Assembly: GCA_949128115.1 (NCBI GenBank)
Contig: OX421963.1
Coordinates: 3,286,001-3,350,000 of the forward strand
Origin: Anaspis maculata
Lineage: Eukaryota > Arthropoda > Insecta > Coleoptera > Scraptiidae
Length of the DNA: 64,000 bases
Direction of reading: 5' to 3'
Below the pieces are notes generated by a model. The model did no database searches, was not told the DNA's origin, and saw nothing but the letters and a program-made list of their open reading frames with translations. The translations under genes were made by a program, and so were the position numbers. Within the stretch, counting starts at the first letter, position 1. Every line of letters starts with the position of its first letter. Of this stretch, positions 32,290 to 43,775 are shown piece after piece.

Positions 32290-34150
32290 CGTTTTCCCAC
32301 AGTACTTCGACTTCAATCACGAAATTTTGACTTTTGAACACAAAGTTCTTCGGCATTAATCTCAAAAGTCGAAATGTGGGACTTTCAAAGATAAAAAATT
32401 TCAACTTTCAAAGACGAAAAATTTCGACTCTCTACACGTGGTACCTTGACTCTCTCTCGAAATTTCAACACTCGATCTTCGACATTAATCTCGATCTTTC
32501 GACTTTATTCTCAAAATTTAGACTTTTGATGACAAACAACGGGGACTTTTGAACACAAAGTTCTTCGACTATAATCTTGAAAGTCGAATTGTGGACTTTC
32601 AAAGACAATAAATTTCGACTTTTAAACACGAAGTACTTCGACTCTTTCTCGAAATTTCGACGTTCAAATGCAAAGTGCTTCGACGGTAATCTCGAAACTT
32701 AGATTTACTTCGACTTAATCTTGAAATTTCGTATTTTAAACAAAAAGTGCAGGGTGTTCACGTTAGTATTGACCCTCCCCACTAGCCGGCTTATCCCTAA
32801 ATCAATTTAATAAATGAAAACTGATTCTTGAAGGATATTTGCTTAAATCCAAACATGAAGTACATCGACTTTTTTCTCGAAATATCGACTTCTAAACACG
32901 AAAAACTTCTTGACTAAAGAAACTTCGACTTTCAAAGAGAAAAATTTCGACTTTAAATCACAAAGCACTTCGACTCTAATCCCGAATTTCGACTTTAAAA
33001 CACGTAGTGCTTCGACTTCAATCTCTCAATTTCGACTTTTTCTTTGATATTTCGATTTTCCAACACGAAACATTTCGACTTTCGATGACAAAAAACTTCG
33101 ACTTTTGAGCATGAAGTAATCCAACTATTTCGAAATTTGACTTTTGAACATGAAGTGAATTCGTATTTAAAAGTCGAAATTTAGACTTTTGAACGCCAAG
33201 TATTTAGGTTTTGAACATGAAATACTTGAATGTTATCTCGAAATTTCTACTTTTAAATACGAATTACTTCTGACTTCAAGCTCAAAATGTCGACCTAATT
33301 CTCGAAATTTCGACTTTCGAACACGATAGCTTGGACTTAGTAAAAACAAAAATTTTTCCCTACAAGCACGAAGTACTTCGACTTCAATCTCTCGGTTTCG
33401 ACTTCAATTTCGAAATTTTGACTTTTAATGACGAAAAACTTGGACTTTTGAACACGGAGTTCTTCGACCTTTTAATCTCGAAAGTCGAAATGAAGAATTA
33501 TTAGACATTTAAATACAAAAGACTTCGACTTTATTCTCGAAATTTTGACTTTCAAACACGGAGTACCTACTTCGACTTTAATCTTGAAGTTTCGATTTTT
33601 AAACAAGAAGTGCATCAATTTCTATTTCAAATTTTCGAGTTTTACACATGAACTACATCGACTTTAATCTCCAAATTTCGACTCTTGAACACGAAAAACT
33701 TGGACTTACAAAAACGAGAAATTTCGACTTCAAAACTAGAGGAATTTTAATTTCGAGATTTGAAGACGAAAAAATTTCGACTTTCAATCACAGAGTACTT
33801 TGACTTCAATCTTCAAATTTAGACATCATTATTATCGAAATTTCGATTTTTAAAAACACGAAAAACTTTGACATTCGAAGAGAAAGAATTTGTTGCCACA
33901 AAGTAAAAAACATCAACTTCAAGCACAAAGTTCTTCCACTTCAATCTAGAAATTTCTACTTCCTTTGACGAAAAACTTCGACTTTCGAACATGAAGTACT
34001 GCGACTTGATCCTCGAAATTATGACTTCTGACACGAAATATACTAGGAGTTTAATCTCTAAATTTCGACTTTTAAAAACGAAAAGTTTCGATTCTTGAAC
34101 ACGAAGTACCTACTTCGACTTGAGTCTCGAAAGTCTGAGTCTTTCAAAGA
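32290..34150. repeat. Degenerate satellite TTCGACTTTAATCTCGAAATTTCG, left array
   Basis: It is built from ACTTCGACTNTAATCTCGAA, ATTTCGACTTT and GAACACGAAGTACTTCGAC words, with a composite unit near 50-60 bp. The motif contains the dyad TCGAAATTTCGA. The mirror array is at 36900-39365. Confidence 0.85.
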
Positions 34151-34895
34151 TTAGGTATAAGTACGTCAGAATTGAATTAGCATGACCATTCGATTGTCAA
34201 CACTGTGAACTTTTATGGAGCCGCAACTATACATTATACCTATCGCGATGTCAAGTAGACAACTGTCACATCATAGGCGACAACAAAACACATTTTTTTC
34301 CATAGCAAACTCTAATGAAAGAACCGTGAAAGTATAGCTACAAACATAATAAAAATTAAATAACAGAAGTTGCTGAGAAACAAGCTGAGAAAGTATAGTG
34401 TCAAGAACCTAATACAAAAGATTTCTAATGGAAAGCGATAATGCACAAAGTAGCGACCGTGCCAAGATCACCCTGTATACAAATCAAGTCTTCCAAACGT
34501 GAAACGCTAATAAATTGTATCGTTGATGATGGCATTCAACAAGTGTGCTCGAGAGGAACACGCAAAACGCCCTTCAATACCCATCGGAAAATGTGATCCT
34601 TTTGTCGCGCTCCTTCAAGAGGAAATTCAAAAGAAAACTGAGCAGAGCTTCTCTCTGGAATATCCCTCTCTAGAATATAAAGGCTATGTAGGTGGGCAAA
34701 CTTTTTTTTTGAGATTTGTCTGTTGATTCCGCCTTTTGTGTCGAGTCATTTATATTTTATAATCTGAGGAACAAGAACAAGAGTGTTTGTCAAAGAATCG
34801 CGAGCTGGGAATCGCCATAAAGCACTGATTCTGCCAATCAAAGCTTCAGGGGAGGATTGCGCGCCATTCATCCTTCGCACCGCCACCACCACCAC
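34151..34895. other. Upstream region of Trh
   Basis: It includes an orphan CACCCTGTATA at about 34470 and a frame of 67 codons at 34523 with no recognised domain. The last 100 bp are GC-richer, consistent with a proximal promoter. Confidence 0.4.
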
Positions 34896-34903
34896 CCGAA
34901 GTC

Positions 34904-34940
34904 TATAAAGTGTGGCGAAGCGAAGACACCGGTCTCAAAG
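34904..34940 (+). promoter_or_regulatory. TATA-box promoter of Trh
   Basis: TATAAAG at 34904-34910 is followed 31-33 bases later by TCTCAAAG, with an initiator-like TCA whose A is at 34937. The spacing fits a TATA/Inr core promoter. It lies about 50 bp upstream of the Trh start codon. Confidence 0.6.
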
Positions 34941-34987
34941 ACCTGTTGGTTCTTGTGATATCGACAGTGTGTGTGCGTGTGAAAATC

Positions 34988-35095
34988 ATGAGTGGCTCCG
35001 GGAAACCTTTGCTGGGGCTCTGGCTGTACAGGAGTGGCGAGGAATGGAATTACAAGGAGGACTGGCCGATAAATAGCGCCAAAAATGCGCCGCAG
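34988..35095 (+). CDS. Trh: Trh exon 1 with start codon
   Basis: The only ATG in this frame is at 34988, 51 bases after the predicted start of transcription. There are 36 codons before a CAG/GTCAGT donor. A palindromic element begins 101 bp after the exon. Confidence 0.75.
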
Positions 35096-38000
35096 GTCAG
35101 TTTGTAGATGTCTCGATTTAGTTGTCGAGTTTTTTTTCAGTCAAAAATAAGTTTCTCAGAAAAAAACTTTTTCAAATTCCAAATAAGAATATATACCGGG
35201 TGGGCCGTAAAAAACCATGCTCTGAATATTTCCTTCCAAAATTTTTATTTCGCCACCGATTTCAACGAACTTCTCAGCATTGGCTAGCCAATTGAATAGG
35301 CTATCATTTCCGTATTTAAAAATGGCCGACATTTCAAAATTCACAATGGCAGAAACAACTGAAAATAGGCCTTCATTTGTTCCCGTTGCTTTTTATTAAA
35401 AGTTAGCAGAAAGTCAAAACCAATAATGTATTATGAAAGAATAGACCTTTCTTGTCAATTCAAGACCACAACCAGTAAAATCGGGTCATCGGCTGAGGAG
35501 CTATTGCGAGTGGAAGCGAAGCCTACTTTCCGTTTTTTTCATTTTCGCATAATTAATCCAAATTTAGGTATCCTGTCCGCCAATTCGCCATTTGCTCATT
35601 TCTCAACCGATTTTCTCAAATTTGGTATCAATGGCTAGCCAATTGGACAGGCTATCTTTTTCATATGAGAAAATGACGTACATGTCAAAATTCAATATGG
35701 CGGAAACAATTGAAAATAGAATTTCTTTTGTCCTTATTGCTTTTCGATAAAAATTAGCAGAAAGTCAAAACCAATAATTAATATGAAGGAATAGACCTTC
35801 CTTGACAATCCAAGACCGCAACCAATCAAATCGGGTCATCTGCTGAGGAGCTACGGCGAGTTGAAGCGAAGCCTACCTACCGGTCCCTTTATTCCCGCAT
35901 GAATGACCCAAATTTAGGAATCCTGCCCGCCATATCTTTATTTTCCAACCGATTTTTTTAAATTTGATATTAATGGCTAGCCAATTGAACAGGCTGCCAT
36001 TTTCATGTAAGACAATGGCCAACATGTCAAAATTCAAGATAGCGGAAACTATTGAAAATGGGCCTTATTCGTCCTTGTTGCAATAGAAAAACCGAAAGGA
36101 GGCTTCGCTTTGACTGGCCGTAGCTCCTCATCAGATGAACCGATTTGATTGGTTCTGTCTTGAATTGTCGGGGAAGGTCTATTCCTCTATAATAATTATA
36201 GGTTTTGACTTTTCGCTCATTTTTATTGAAAAGCAATGAGGACAAAAACAATTCTATTTTCAATTGCTTCTGCCATCTTGGATTTTGACAGGTTTGTCAT
36301 TTTGTCATATGAAAAAGGTAGCCTGTCCAATTGGCTAGCCATTGATACCAAATTTGAGAAAATCGGTCGAGAAATGAGCATATGGCGGATTGGCGGGCAG
36401 GATACCTAAATTTGGGTCATTTATGCGAAAATGAAAAAACCGGAAAGTAGGCTTCGCTTCAACTCGCAAAAGCTCATCAGCAGATAACCCGATTTTATTG
36501 GTTGTGGTCTTGAATTGACAAGAAAGGTCTAAACCTTCATAATACATTATTGGTTTTGACTTTCTGGTAACTTTTAATAAAAAGCAACGAGAACAAAAGG
36601 CCTATTTTCAATTGTTTCTGCCATCTTGAATTTTGGTATGTCGGCCATTTTGAAATACAGAAATGATAGCCTATTCAACTGGCTATCCAATGCTGAAAAA
36701 TTCGATGAAATCGGTGAAGGAATAAAAATGTTAGAAGGAAAAATTCAGAGCACGGTTTTTTATGGTCCATCCAGTATTTCGGAAAATAAACGGTCGATTT
36801 CAAACGCGTTTTGGCTAAAAAAAAGTCATATAGGGTCAGGTCTTCATCTCAGTAACCATACGACTCGTCACAAGTACAATAGTAACCATATCAGCGCCAT
36901 GAAGTCGAAGTACTTTGTATTTAAATGTTGAAATTTTGAGAGTCGAAGTAAGTACTTTGGCTCGTACTTTGGTTTGGAAGTCGAAATTTTCCGTCTTTGA
37001 AAGTCCACATTTCGACTTTAGAGACTGCAGTCGAAGAACTTCGTGTTCAAAAATCCAAATTTTTCGTCACTGAAAGTCAAAATTTCGAGAATAAAGACGA
37101 AGTGCTTCATGTTTGGAGGTAACTTCGTTCGAAAGTCCAAGTTTTCGTCTTTGATCGTCGAAATTTTAAGATTAGAGTCGAATTACTTCGTGCTTGAAGT
37201 CAAAATTTTGTGGATTAAAGTCGAAGTACCTACCTATTTCGTGTTTCAAAGTTTCAATTTTTCGTCTCATAACTTGGAATTTTTCGTCTTCAAAGTCGAA
37301 GTTTTTCGTTGTTTAAAAGTCTAAATTTCGAGACCAAAGTCGAAGTAGTACTTCGTGTTTAGCAGTCGAAAATATTTGCCTTTAAAAGTCAAAATTTCAA
37401 GATTGAGGTCAATGTATTTGGTGTTTAAAACTTCAAAAGTCAAATTTTCTCGCCTTTAGAGCTTGGAATTTTTTGTCTTGAAAAGTCGAAGTTTCTTGTA
37501 GAAGTCGAAACTTTTTGCTTCTCGGGTCGAAGTTTTTTGTTTCTGCAAGTCAAAGTTTTCCGTGTTTGAAAGTAGAAATTTTGATGTCAAACTCGAAGTA
37601 CCTCGTGTTAAAAGAATGAAATTCCGAAACTACAGTCGAAGTCCTTCATGATAAAATCTTCAAAAGTCGAAATTTCGATATTGAAGTGAATATTTCGTGT
37701 TCAAAAGTCGAAATCACGTGATTGAAGCCGAAGTATACCTTGTGTTTAAAGTCAATTTTTTTTTGATTCTATGACTAGAAACTATTTTATCTTGGAAAGT
37801 CGGATGTTTTTAGTGTTTGAACATCGAAATTTCGATAATAAAGTCGAAATCTGGAGATTGAAGTCGAGGTACTTCGTGTTTAAAAGTCGAAATTTCGAGA
37901 TTAGAGTCGAAGTAGGTACTTCGTGGTTGAAAGTCAAAATTTTGAGACGAAGTCGAAGTAAAGTCCAAATTTCGAGGTAAAGGTCGTAGTACTTTTTGTT

Positions 38001-41000
38001 TGAGGGTCAAAATTTCAAGATTAAAGACGAAGTATGTATTTTGTATTTCAATGATTCAATGTCGAAATTTTGCGAAAGAGTAGAGGTACTTCGTGTTTGA
38101 AAGTTGAAATTTTCCGTCTTTGGAGGTCCACATTTCGACTTTCTAGAAATAAATCGAAGAAAATCGTGTTCAAAAGTACAAATTTTTCGTCAATAAGAAA
38201 AAATCTCGAGGATAAAGTCGAAGTACGTCGTGTTTGAAGGTAATTTCCTTCGAAAGTCCAAGTTTTTCGTGTTTGAAAGTCCAAATTTTGAGATTACAGT
38301 CGAATTACTTCGTGTTTAAACGGCGAACTTTTGAGATTGAAATCGAAGTATTTGGTGTTCAAAACTTCAAAAGTCGAATTTTTCCGTCTTCATAGCTTGA
38401 AAGTTTTTGTCTTGGAAAGTCGAAGTTTCTTGTAGTAGAAGCAAAATTTTCAGCTTCTAAGGTCGAAGTTTTTCGAAATTCCGAGACTGAAGTCGAAGTA
38501 CTTCATGTTAAAATCTCTGAAAGTCGAAATATTCATGTTGAAATTGAAGTACTTCGTGTTCAAAAGTCACGATCTCGAGATTAAAGCTAAAGTATTTTGT
38601 GTTGAAGCCGAATTTTTTTGACTTTATGACTAATTTTTTTGTCTTGGGAGGTCTGAAGTTTTTTGTGTTTTAACATCGAAATTACGATAATTAAGTGGAA
38701 ATTTGGAGATTAAAGTCGAAGAACTTCGTATTTAAAAGTCGCAATTTTGAGATTAGAGTCGAAGTCAAGACCAAATTTCAAGACAAAAGTTGAAGTACTT
38801 AGTATTTCAATGTCGGTATTTCGAGAAAGAGTCGAAGTACTTCGTGTTCAAAAGTCGACATTCCTCGTCTTCATAACTCATAATTCTTTGCCGTTTGAAA
38901 GTCAAAGTTTCTTGTGTTCAAAAGTCGGAATTTTTCGTCTTGAGAAAGTGGAAAGTTTTCATCTTTGGAAGTCTGAATTTCGAGATTGAAGTCGAAGTAC
39001 TTCGTGCAGGATTCAAAGTCGAAATTTTTCGTCTTCATAGCTCGAAATTTTGATTCTTTGGAAGTTGAAGTATTCCATGTTCAAATGTCGAGATTCCTTA
39101 TCTTTATAGCTCAGACTTTTTTGTCTTTGAAAGTCGAAGTTTTTTTGTGTTCAAAATTCGTCGAAATTTTGAGATTGAAGTCGAAGTATGTAGTTATTTG
39201 GTATACAAAACTTTGGAAGTCAAAATTTTTCGTCTTTATAACTTATAATTTTTTGTCCTTAAAAGTCGAAGTTTCTTGCGGTCAAAAGTCGAAGTTTTTC
39301 GTTTCTGTAAGTACAAGTTTTTTATGTTTAAAAGTCAAAATTTCGAGATCAAATGTGTTAGATCGAAAACCACTAAATATTGTTACGTGTTTCGAGTACG
39401 GGTTCGAATATAATTGAGCGATCGTTTCAAAACACACACTGTTTATCACTGCGTACTACAATAAGTACACGCCAACAATTATTTACGGTTGAAATATATC
39501 GCAGGTACATACTTCGCTTCTATCCGCTCGCTGTCTCTTCCAATTCAATACTGCTCGTGAGGCAACGATTGATGCCTTATATAGGTCCGACAAATCCATC
39601 TCGAAAGTTCCATGCATTCTCCAGCAGTTTCCATAGTGATTCGGCATACGATTTTCTAGGCTACTTTCGAATAATCACACACCTTCCGCGTGCAGACACG
39701 TGTGCTGCGTGTCTGCACCTCCGCCAAAATGGACAGATGTGCCTTGATCGAGCGTTGAAGGTCCCCAATGCCTAGCCATCGCGTATACTTCTGAAAATGT
39801 CCAGAGCACCGTACTTGTATCTACACCGCTACATGATGGATGGAAGAATCCAGAAAGATCGCGTGTTTACCCGAATGCACGGGATCGCCGCTCGTAACAA
39901 TATGATCAGTTTAAACCAATACATTGCATTGAATTGTACTGGTTACTATTGGGCAGTATAGTACGGACGTTAGGGGAACCAACCTTGCATTTAATCCCGA
40001 TGCAAAACGCTTTTGCACGTGAGTAGTAGGTACCTACAGGTAATTTTCAAGAAGTGGTGCCCCGATGGGACCCGTGACTGGCGTGCTCCCGAAGAGGTCG
40101 AAGGTCCAAAAAATCACCATTTTGAAATCGTTGCTTTTTTTATACTCTTTTTGCTGGACCATATATTTCCAAGGTCGAGGAGCACAATGCAATAAATTTC
40201 CAGAAAGTGTCATGCACCAGTGGCGTACCAAACGGCTGCGAAGGGGCTGAGATGCGATTTTTTACAAGTCTTATGGTAAACCTGACCTAACACCTTTTTT
40301 GACATGTTTGGTATCATTTCTGACCAAATCGCGCATTCTGATTCAAAAAATAAGCATGAAATTTTGATAGAGACGTGTTTAAACCGGTTTTATCATAAAA
40401 AACATGATTTTTTTTTTCCACATTTTGACCCTAGTCTAATTTTTCCTGTGAAAAAGCACGTTTCGTCACATCAAGCTTTGACATTATACATCTCAAGAAA
40501 CAAAATCACCCCGTGACTTTGTGAAAACCGGAAAAAAGTTCAGCAAAAGATATTTTTGTGTGGAATAGCCCAAACCAACTGACTGACCCCGGGTTCCACC
40601 AAACTTTTATCAACGCGATAACTTTATCTGATAGTAACTAAGCAACTGGCCATCCTATTGGCTGGTGCATAGCAACTATCAGCGTGATAGATTAAATCTG
40701 CTCTTAAAATTTTGGTGGAACCAGAGGTATGTCAGAATCAAATCTATAATAACATTGAACAATGGTAGAAGTAGAATTACAAAACATCAATTTTGGAGGT
40801 GAAAAAAATCATGTTTTTCTGATAAATTTTGGAATCAGAATGTGCGACTTTGTCGGGAATGATACCAAACATGCCAAAAAAAGTGTTAGTTACGGTTTAC
40901 CATAAGACTTATTGTGAAAAATCGCACCTCGGCCCCTTCGCAGCCATCTGGTACGCCACTGGTGCATGACACTTTCTGGAAACTTATTGCATTGTGTTTC

Positions 41001-42868
41001 TCGGCCTTGAAAATATTTGGTCCAGCGAAAAAATTATAAAAGAAGCAACGATTTCAAAAATGGCAATTTTCGACCTCTTAGGGAGCACGCCAATCGCGTG
41101 TCCCATCGGGGCACCACTTCTCAAAAATTACCTATAGGCACCTACTACTTACGTGCAAAAGCATTTTGCATCGGAATGAAATGCAAGGTTGGTCCTGATA
41201 TGTGCCGCTAACGTCCGTACTAGTATTGGATAGGTTGGTACTGACTTAGGGCTCGATACCAAGTTGCAGGCGCAAAAGTTAGGACGGCGTAACTTGCCAA
41301 ATAGAGCGGTCTGATTGGCCGTTGCTATAGTAACCGCACTTACGGCGGTCTCAGCCCCAACTTGGTATCGAACCGTTAGATGCCAATCAAGAATATGAAT
41401 GATGGTTTCAGGTGGAAATTCCCGATTCTCATTTGATAACAGTGGGTTCACATTGGAATATGTTGGGAGAATTTTACCTTGGAAATAACCAGTTGAGCTA
41501 ACTGAATTTGAAACGGAAATTTCCACCTGAAACCCATGTGTATTGAATCCTGGTTTTCTATACGATAGGGTGAGGCAAAGACCTCGATAATTATTTTTCT
41601 CCAAAAATGCCTTTTAACCATTAGGTTGGTCCCCTTAACCGATATTGAGTAGAGAATCACACTGTTTTGCACCAAAAGAAATTTTGGAGAGAATTTTTTC
41701 AGAGAAATAGTTTTTGATTCATTTCATGGCTCACCCTGTATAGTGGATAAAAATCTAGTACTCATTCACTAGTTGGATTTTTTACCCATAATTCTCCCAC
41801 CAATAGATAACATAAATCCTTGAAAATGCGCTCAATTAGTGTGACGTCAAAACGTGGGTTTTGTATGAAAACAACGAGCACGTAAGTTGGCAACACTTCT
41901 TGTCAAAGTGGCAGCCAATGGAATATTTGCGGATCAAAATATACAAGACCTTCCTGTAGGGTGTTCCGTAACCAAAAAGGCCTTCGAGGGTGAGATAATG
42001 CTGGTTAAATACATTTTACATCTTATTTGACAGCTGCAGTGGAGGATGTGGGAAGGGGAGAGGGTGGAAATCAGGAGTGACAGTGAGTGCTGCCAACCTA
42101 GCAGAGATTGTTTTAATACAAAACACAACTTTTGACGTCATCACTAATTGAGCGTATAACGGAACGAGATATCTCCCACACATATTATCTCCAAAAATAA
42201 AAAGTAAATTTTACAAAAAATATAACGTTTTCAAAAAAACGGCACAAAACAAAGTGAATAACCCGAGGAATAACCGTTTCGAGATATCAATGCGGGCTTT
42301 CTAAAAAATAGCATCACAAAAAATCTGCTATTTTTTTAAATGGTCTATGTATTCGGCACACCCTGCCACTTTGTAGCCAAAGCTTTGTCTTCATCAGATG
42401 ACGTTGAACGTTTTGAAATCGACATTTCTTATTCGAGATATCCTGTTTGAATTTGAGAAAAATTGGAATATCCCCATTTTCCCCTGAGCAGTTGTTCATA
42501 TTGCAATAACAAATAATATGTTCGACAGGCTCCGCGAAAAGAAGAGCCGAAGCCGCCGCCGCCTCCCAAGAACATAGAGAAAATTTCGATAATTTTCACG
42601 CTGAAGAACCAGACGGGCGCTCTGGTGAGGGCCCTGCAGGCCTTCCAGGACCTCGGCATCGACGTGCACCACATCGAATCGCGACCCTCGCAGGTCGGCG
42701 ATAACCAAGTGGATTTCCTGGTGGACATTGACGCGCCCGATCAGCGCAAATTGGATCAACTGGGCAGACTGCTGAAAAGGGAAGTGCAAACCATGGTCAT
42801 CGGAACGTACGGCGGCCAGGGGGACGAGTTCCCGCCGCCGACTCCCCTGTCGGCCACCACAAGTTTCG
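34988..42868 (+). CDS. Trh: Tryptophan hydroxylase, N-terminal part (exons 1 and 2; catalytic exons not in window)
   Basis: Tryptophan 5-hydroxylase is the iron- and tetrahydrobiopterin-dependent first enzyme of serotonin synthesis, acting in the cytosol of serotonergic neurons. Exon 1 (34988-35095, 36 codons) opens MSGSGKPLLGLWLYRSGEEW and ends at CAG/GTCAGT. Exon 2 (42529-42868) joins in phase 0, begins with a Pro-rich stretch and contains the ACT regulatory domain: KISIIFTLKNQTGALVRALQ, then HIESRPSQ and FLVDIDAPDQRKLDQL. The aromatic-hydroxylase signature Phe-Thr-Leu-Lys-Asn and HIESR favour tryptophan or phenylalanine hydroxylase over tyrosine hydroxylase, and the N-terminus favours insect Trh. 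The iron-site exons must lie beyond 64000 or were missed. Intron 1 is 7.4 kb and full of repeats. Confidence 0.8.
35196..36774. mobile_element. 1579-bp TA-flanked CCGGGTGGGCC palindromic element
   Basis: The ends are CCGGGTGGGCCGTAAAAAACC and the inverse of CTGGATGGACCATAAAAAACC, with TA outside. Both arms carry matching blocks such as CTGTCCAATTGGCTAGCCATT and GGTCTATTCCTTCATA. It lies in Trh intron 1. The frames inside are mirror copies. Confidence 0.8.
36900..39365. repeat. Degenerate satellite, right array (inverse of 32290-34150)
   Basis: The words are reverse complements of the left array: GTCGAAGTACTTCGTG, TTCAAAAGTCGAAATTTC, GAGATTAAAGTCGAAG. About 2.5 kb. Long open frames across it come from the repeat. 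Confidence 0.85.
39381..39899 (-). mobile_element. Solo LTR, 519 bp
   Basis: The termini TGTTACG and CGTAACA form a 7-bp inverted repeat with TG..CA ends. The 4-bp duplication ATAT lies at 39377-39380 and 39900-39903. A TATATAAGG box (39585-39577) points along the minus strand with about 310 bp of U3 before it. The size, TGTTACG start and 4-bp duplication suit a Gypsy-type LTR; no internal retrovirus-like coding region remains nearby. Confidence 0.85.
39949..41231. mobile_element. Palindromic element in Trh intron 1
   Basis: The arms 39949-40420 and 40800-41231 are inverted copies (GTACGGACGTTA against TAACGTCCGTAC; GGTATCATT against AATGATACC). The middle is asymmetric and holds a MITE at 40588-40726. 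Confidence 0.7.
40588..40726. mobile_element. 139-bp MITE, copy 2
   Basis: The ends CCCGGGTTCCACCAAA and TTTTGGTGGAACCAGAG match copy 1 (31541-31683) in inverse orientation, including the internal CTGGTGCATAGCAACTATCA. Confidence 0.75.
41249..41375. mobile_element. 127-bp MITE with possible TTA duplication
   Basis: TCGATACCAAGTTG and CAACTTGGTATCGA are inverted ends. TTA flanks both sides (41246-41248, 41376-41378), the target preference of PIF/Harbinger elements. Confidence 0.6.
41404..41535. repeat. 132-bp inverted repeat
   Basis: GGTTTCAGGTGGAAATT at the left and AATTTCCACCTGAAACC at the right pair over 17 bp. No target duplication was identified. Confidence 0.55.
41540..42310. other. 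Unassigned part of Trh intron 1
   Basis: It contains an orphan end CATGGCTCACCCTGTATA near 41710 that resembles the ends at 48948 and 56767. No coding sequence was recognised. Confidence 0.4.
42316..42520. repeat. Arm of a long-range inverted repeat, abutting Trh exon 2
   Basis: It matches the inverse of 49025-49285 (for example TCGACATTTCTTATTCGAGATATCC and TGCAATAACAAATAATATG). It ends 8 bp before the first base of Trh exon 2, so the likely branch site lies in repeat DNA. Confidence 0.75.
42529..42868 (+). CDS. Trh: Trh exon 2 (ACT domain)
   Basis: The acceptor TTCGACAG has a poor pyrimidine tract; the donor is CG/GTGAGT. The exon is 340 bp, 113 codons plus one base, with a GC-rich codon bias (GCC, CTG, CAG) that stands out from the AT-rich surroundings. 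It includes a five-proline run, the ACT domain at about residues 53-115 of the joined protein, and a Ser/Thr-rich end before the catalytic domain. Confidence 0.88.
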
Positions 42869-43023
42869 GTGAGTCCTTTCACTTCTTTCCGCGGTGAACT
42901 GTAGGGTACACAAACAAAATGGTACAATGAAATTTCAAAGCCCCTCCGAGCTTACAAATCCACGGATTAATTTGATCGACGTTTATGGAAGTCCATCAAC
43001 ACAATTTTAGCACCCACTTCAAG

Positions 43024-43775
43024 GAGTGCGTTCCACTAAACGATCGCAACGACCGCAACGCCCGTCTACCCGTTCCACTTATAGCCGCGGTCGTGTGTTG
43101 CGGTCGTTGCTACGTCACGAATGACGTCATACATCGCGACCACTCCAAGCCCACAACGATCGCGCTGAAAAGGTGAGGCGTTGCGGTCGTCTTCTGGTCG
43201 TTAGCGGCAATGTTGCCAGCTCTAGCAATTTATATTGGAAATTGCGACTTACTTTTTTGATTTGGCAATGGCGACCTAAAGTGACGACTTTAAAGTTCAA
43301 TCAGTTCTATAACGATTTTTTTTTTAATTTTGCCTTCTTCCACATGATTTTACGCAACTTCATTTAAAAGATAGAGACCATTGGCAGGGCACTGCGATTT
43401 CGCGCAACACTAGTTTGGCTACGCATCAGCGGCGTAAAACCGGCAACACTGTCGCTGCAATTTTCTCTACAAACGTCAAACCCATGCGTCAAACAAAAAA
43501 GTTGTGCCGGTATCCCATCCATAATTCCCATACGGTATCCTTATGGCGAACTCAAAAAAAATGAAATTAACACTGTTCAACGGAGAACTGTCATGTCATG
43601 TGGCTCCCTGACCACAGAAAAGACGTGACTCGAGTGACTCGACACACCACGACGACCGCACGCCCGTTCCACTTGAGTTTCCGCTCACAACGACCGCGGG
43701 CGTTTGCAAGCTAGTGGAACGGGAAAATCTGCGGTCGTGGGCGTGGGCGTTGCGATCGTTTAGTGGAACGCACTC
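43024..43775. mobile_element. 752-bp GC-rich terminal-inverted-repeat element
   Basis: The perfect ends GAGTGCGTTCCACTAAACGA / TCGTTTAGTGGAACGCACTC continue as GACCGCAACGC-type words in both subterminal regions. It is richer in CpG and GC than its surroundings. No target duplication was identified and nothing is encoded. It lies in Trh intron 2. Confidence 0.75.

Noticed and set aside
42625..42868. Tyrosine hydroxylase exon
   Set aside because: The ACT domain with HIESR and the joined N-terminus fit tryptophan hydroxylase better; tyrosine hydroxylase normally has a different N-terminus and HLETR/HIETR.
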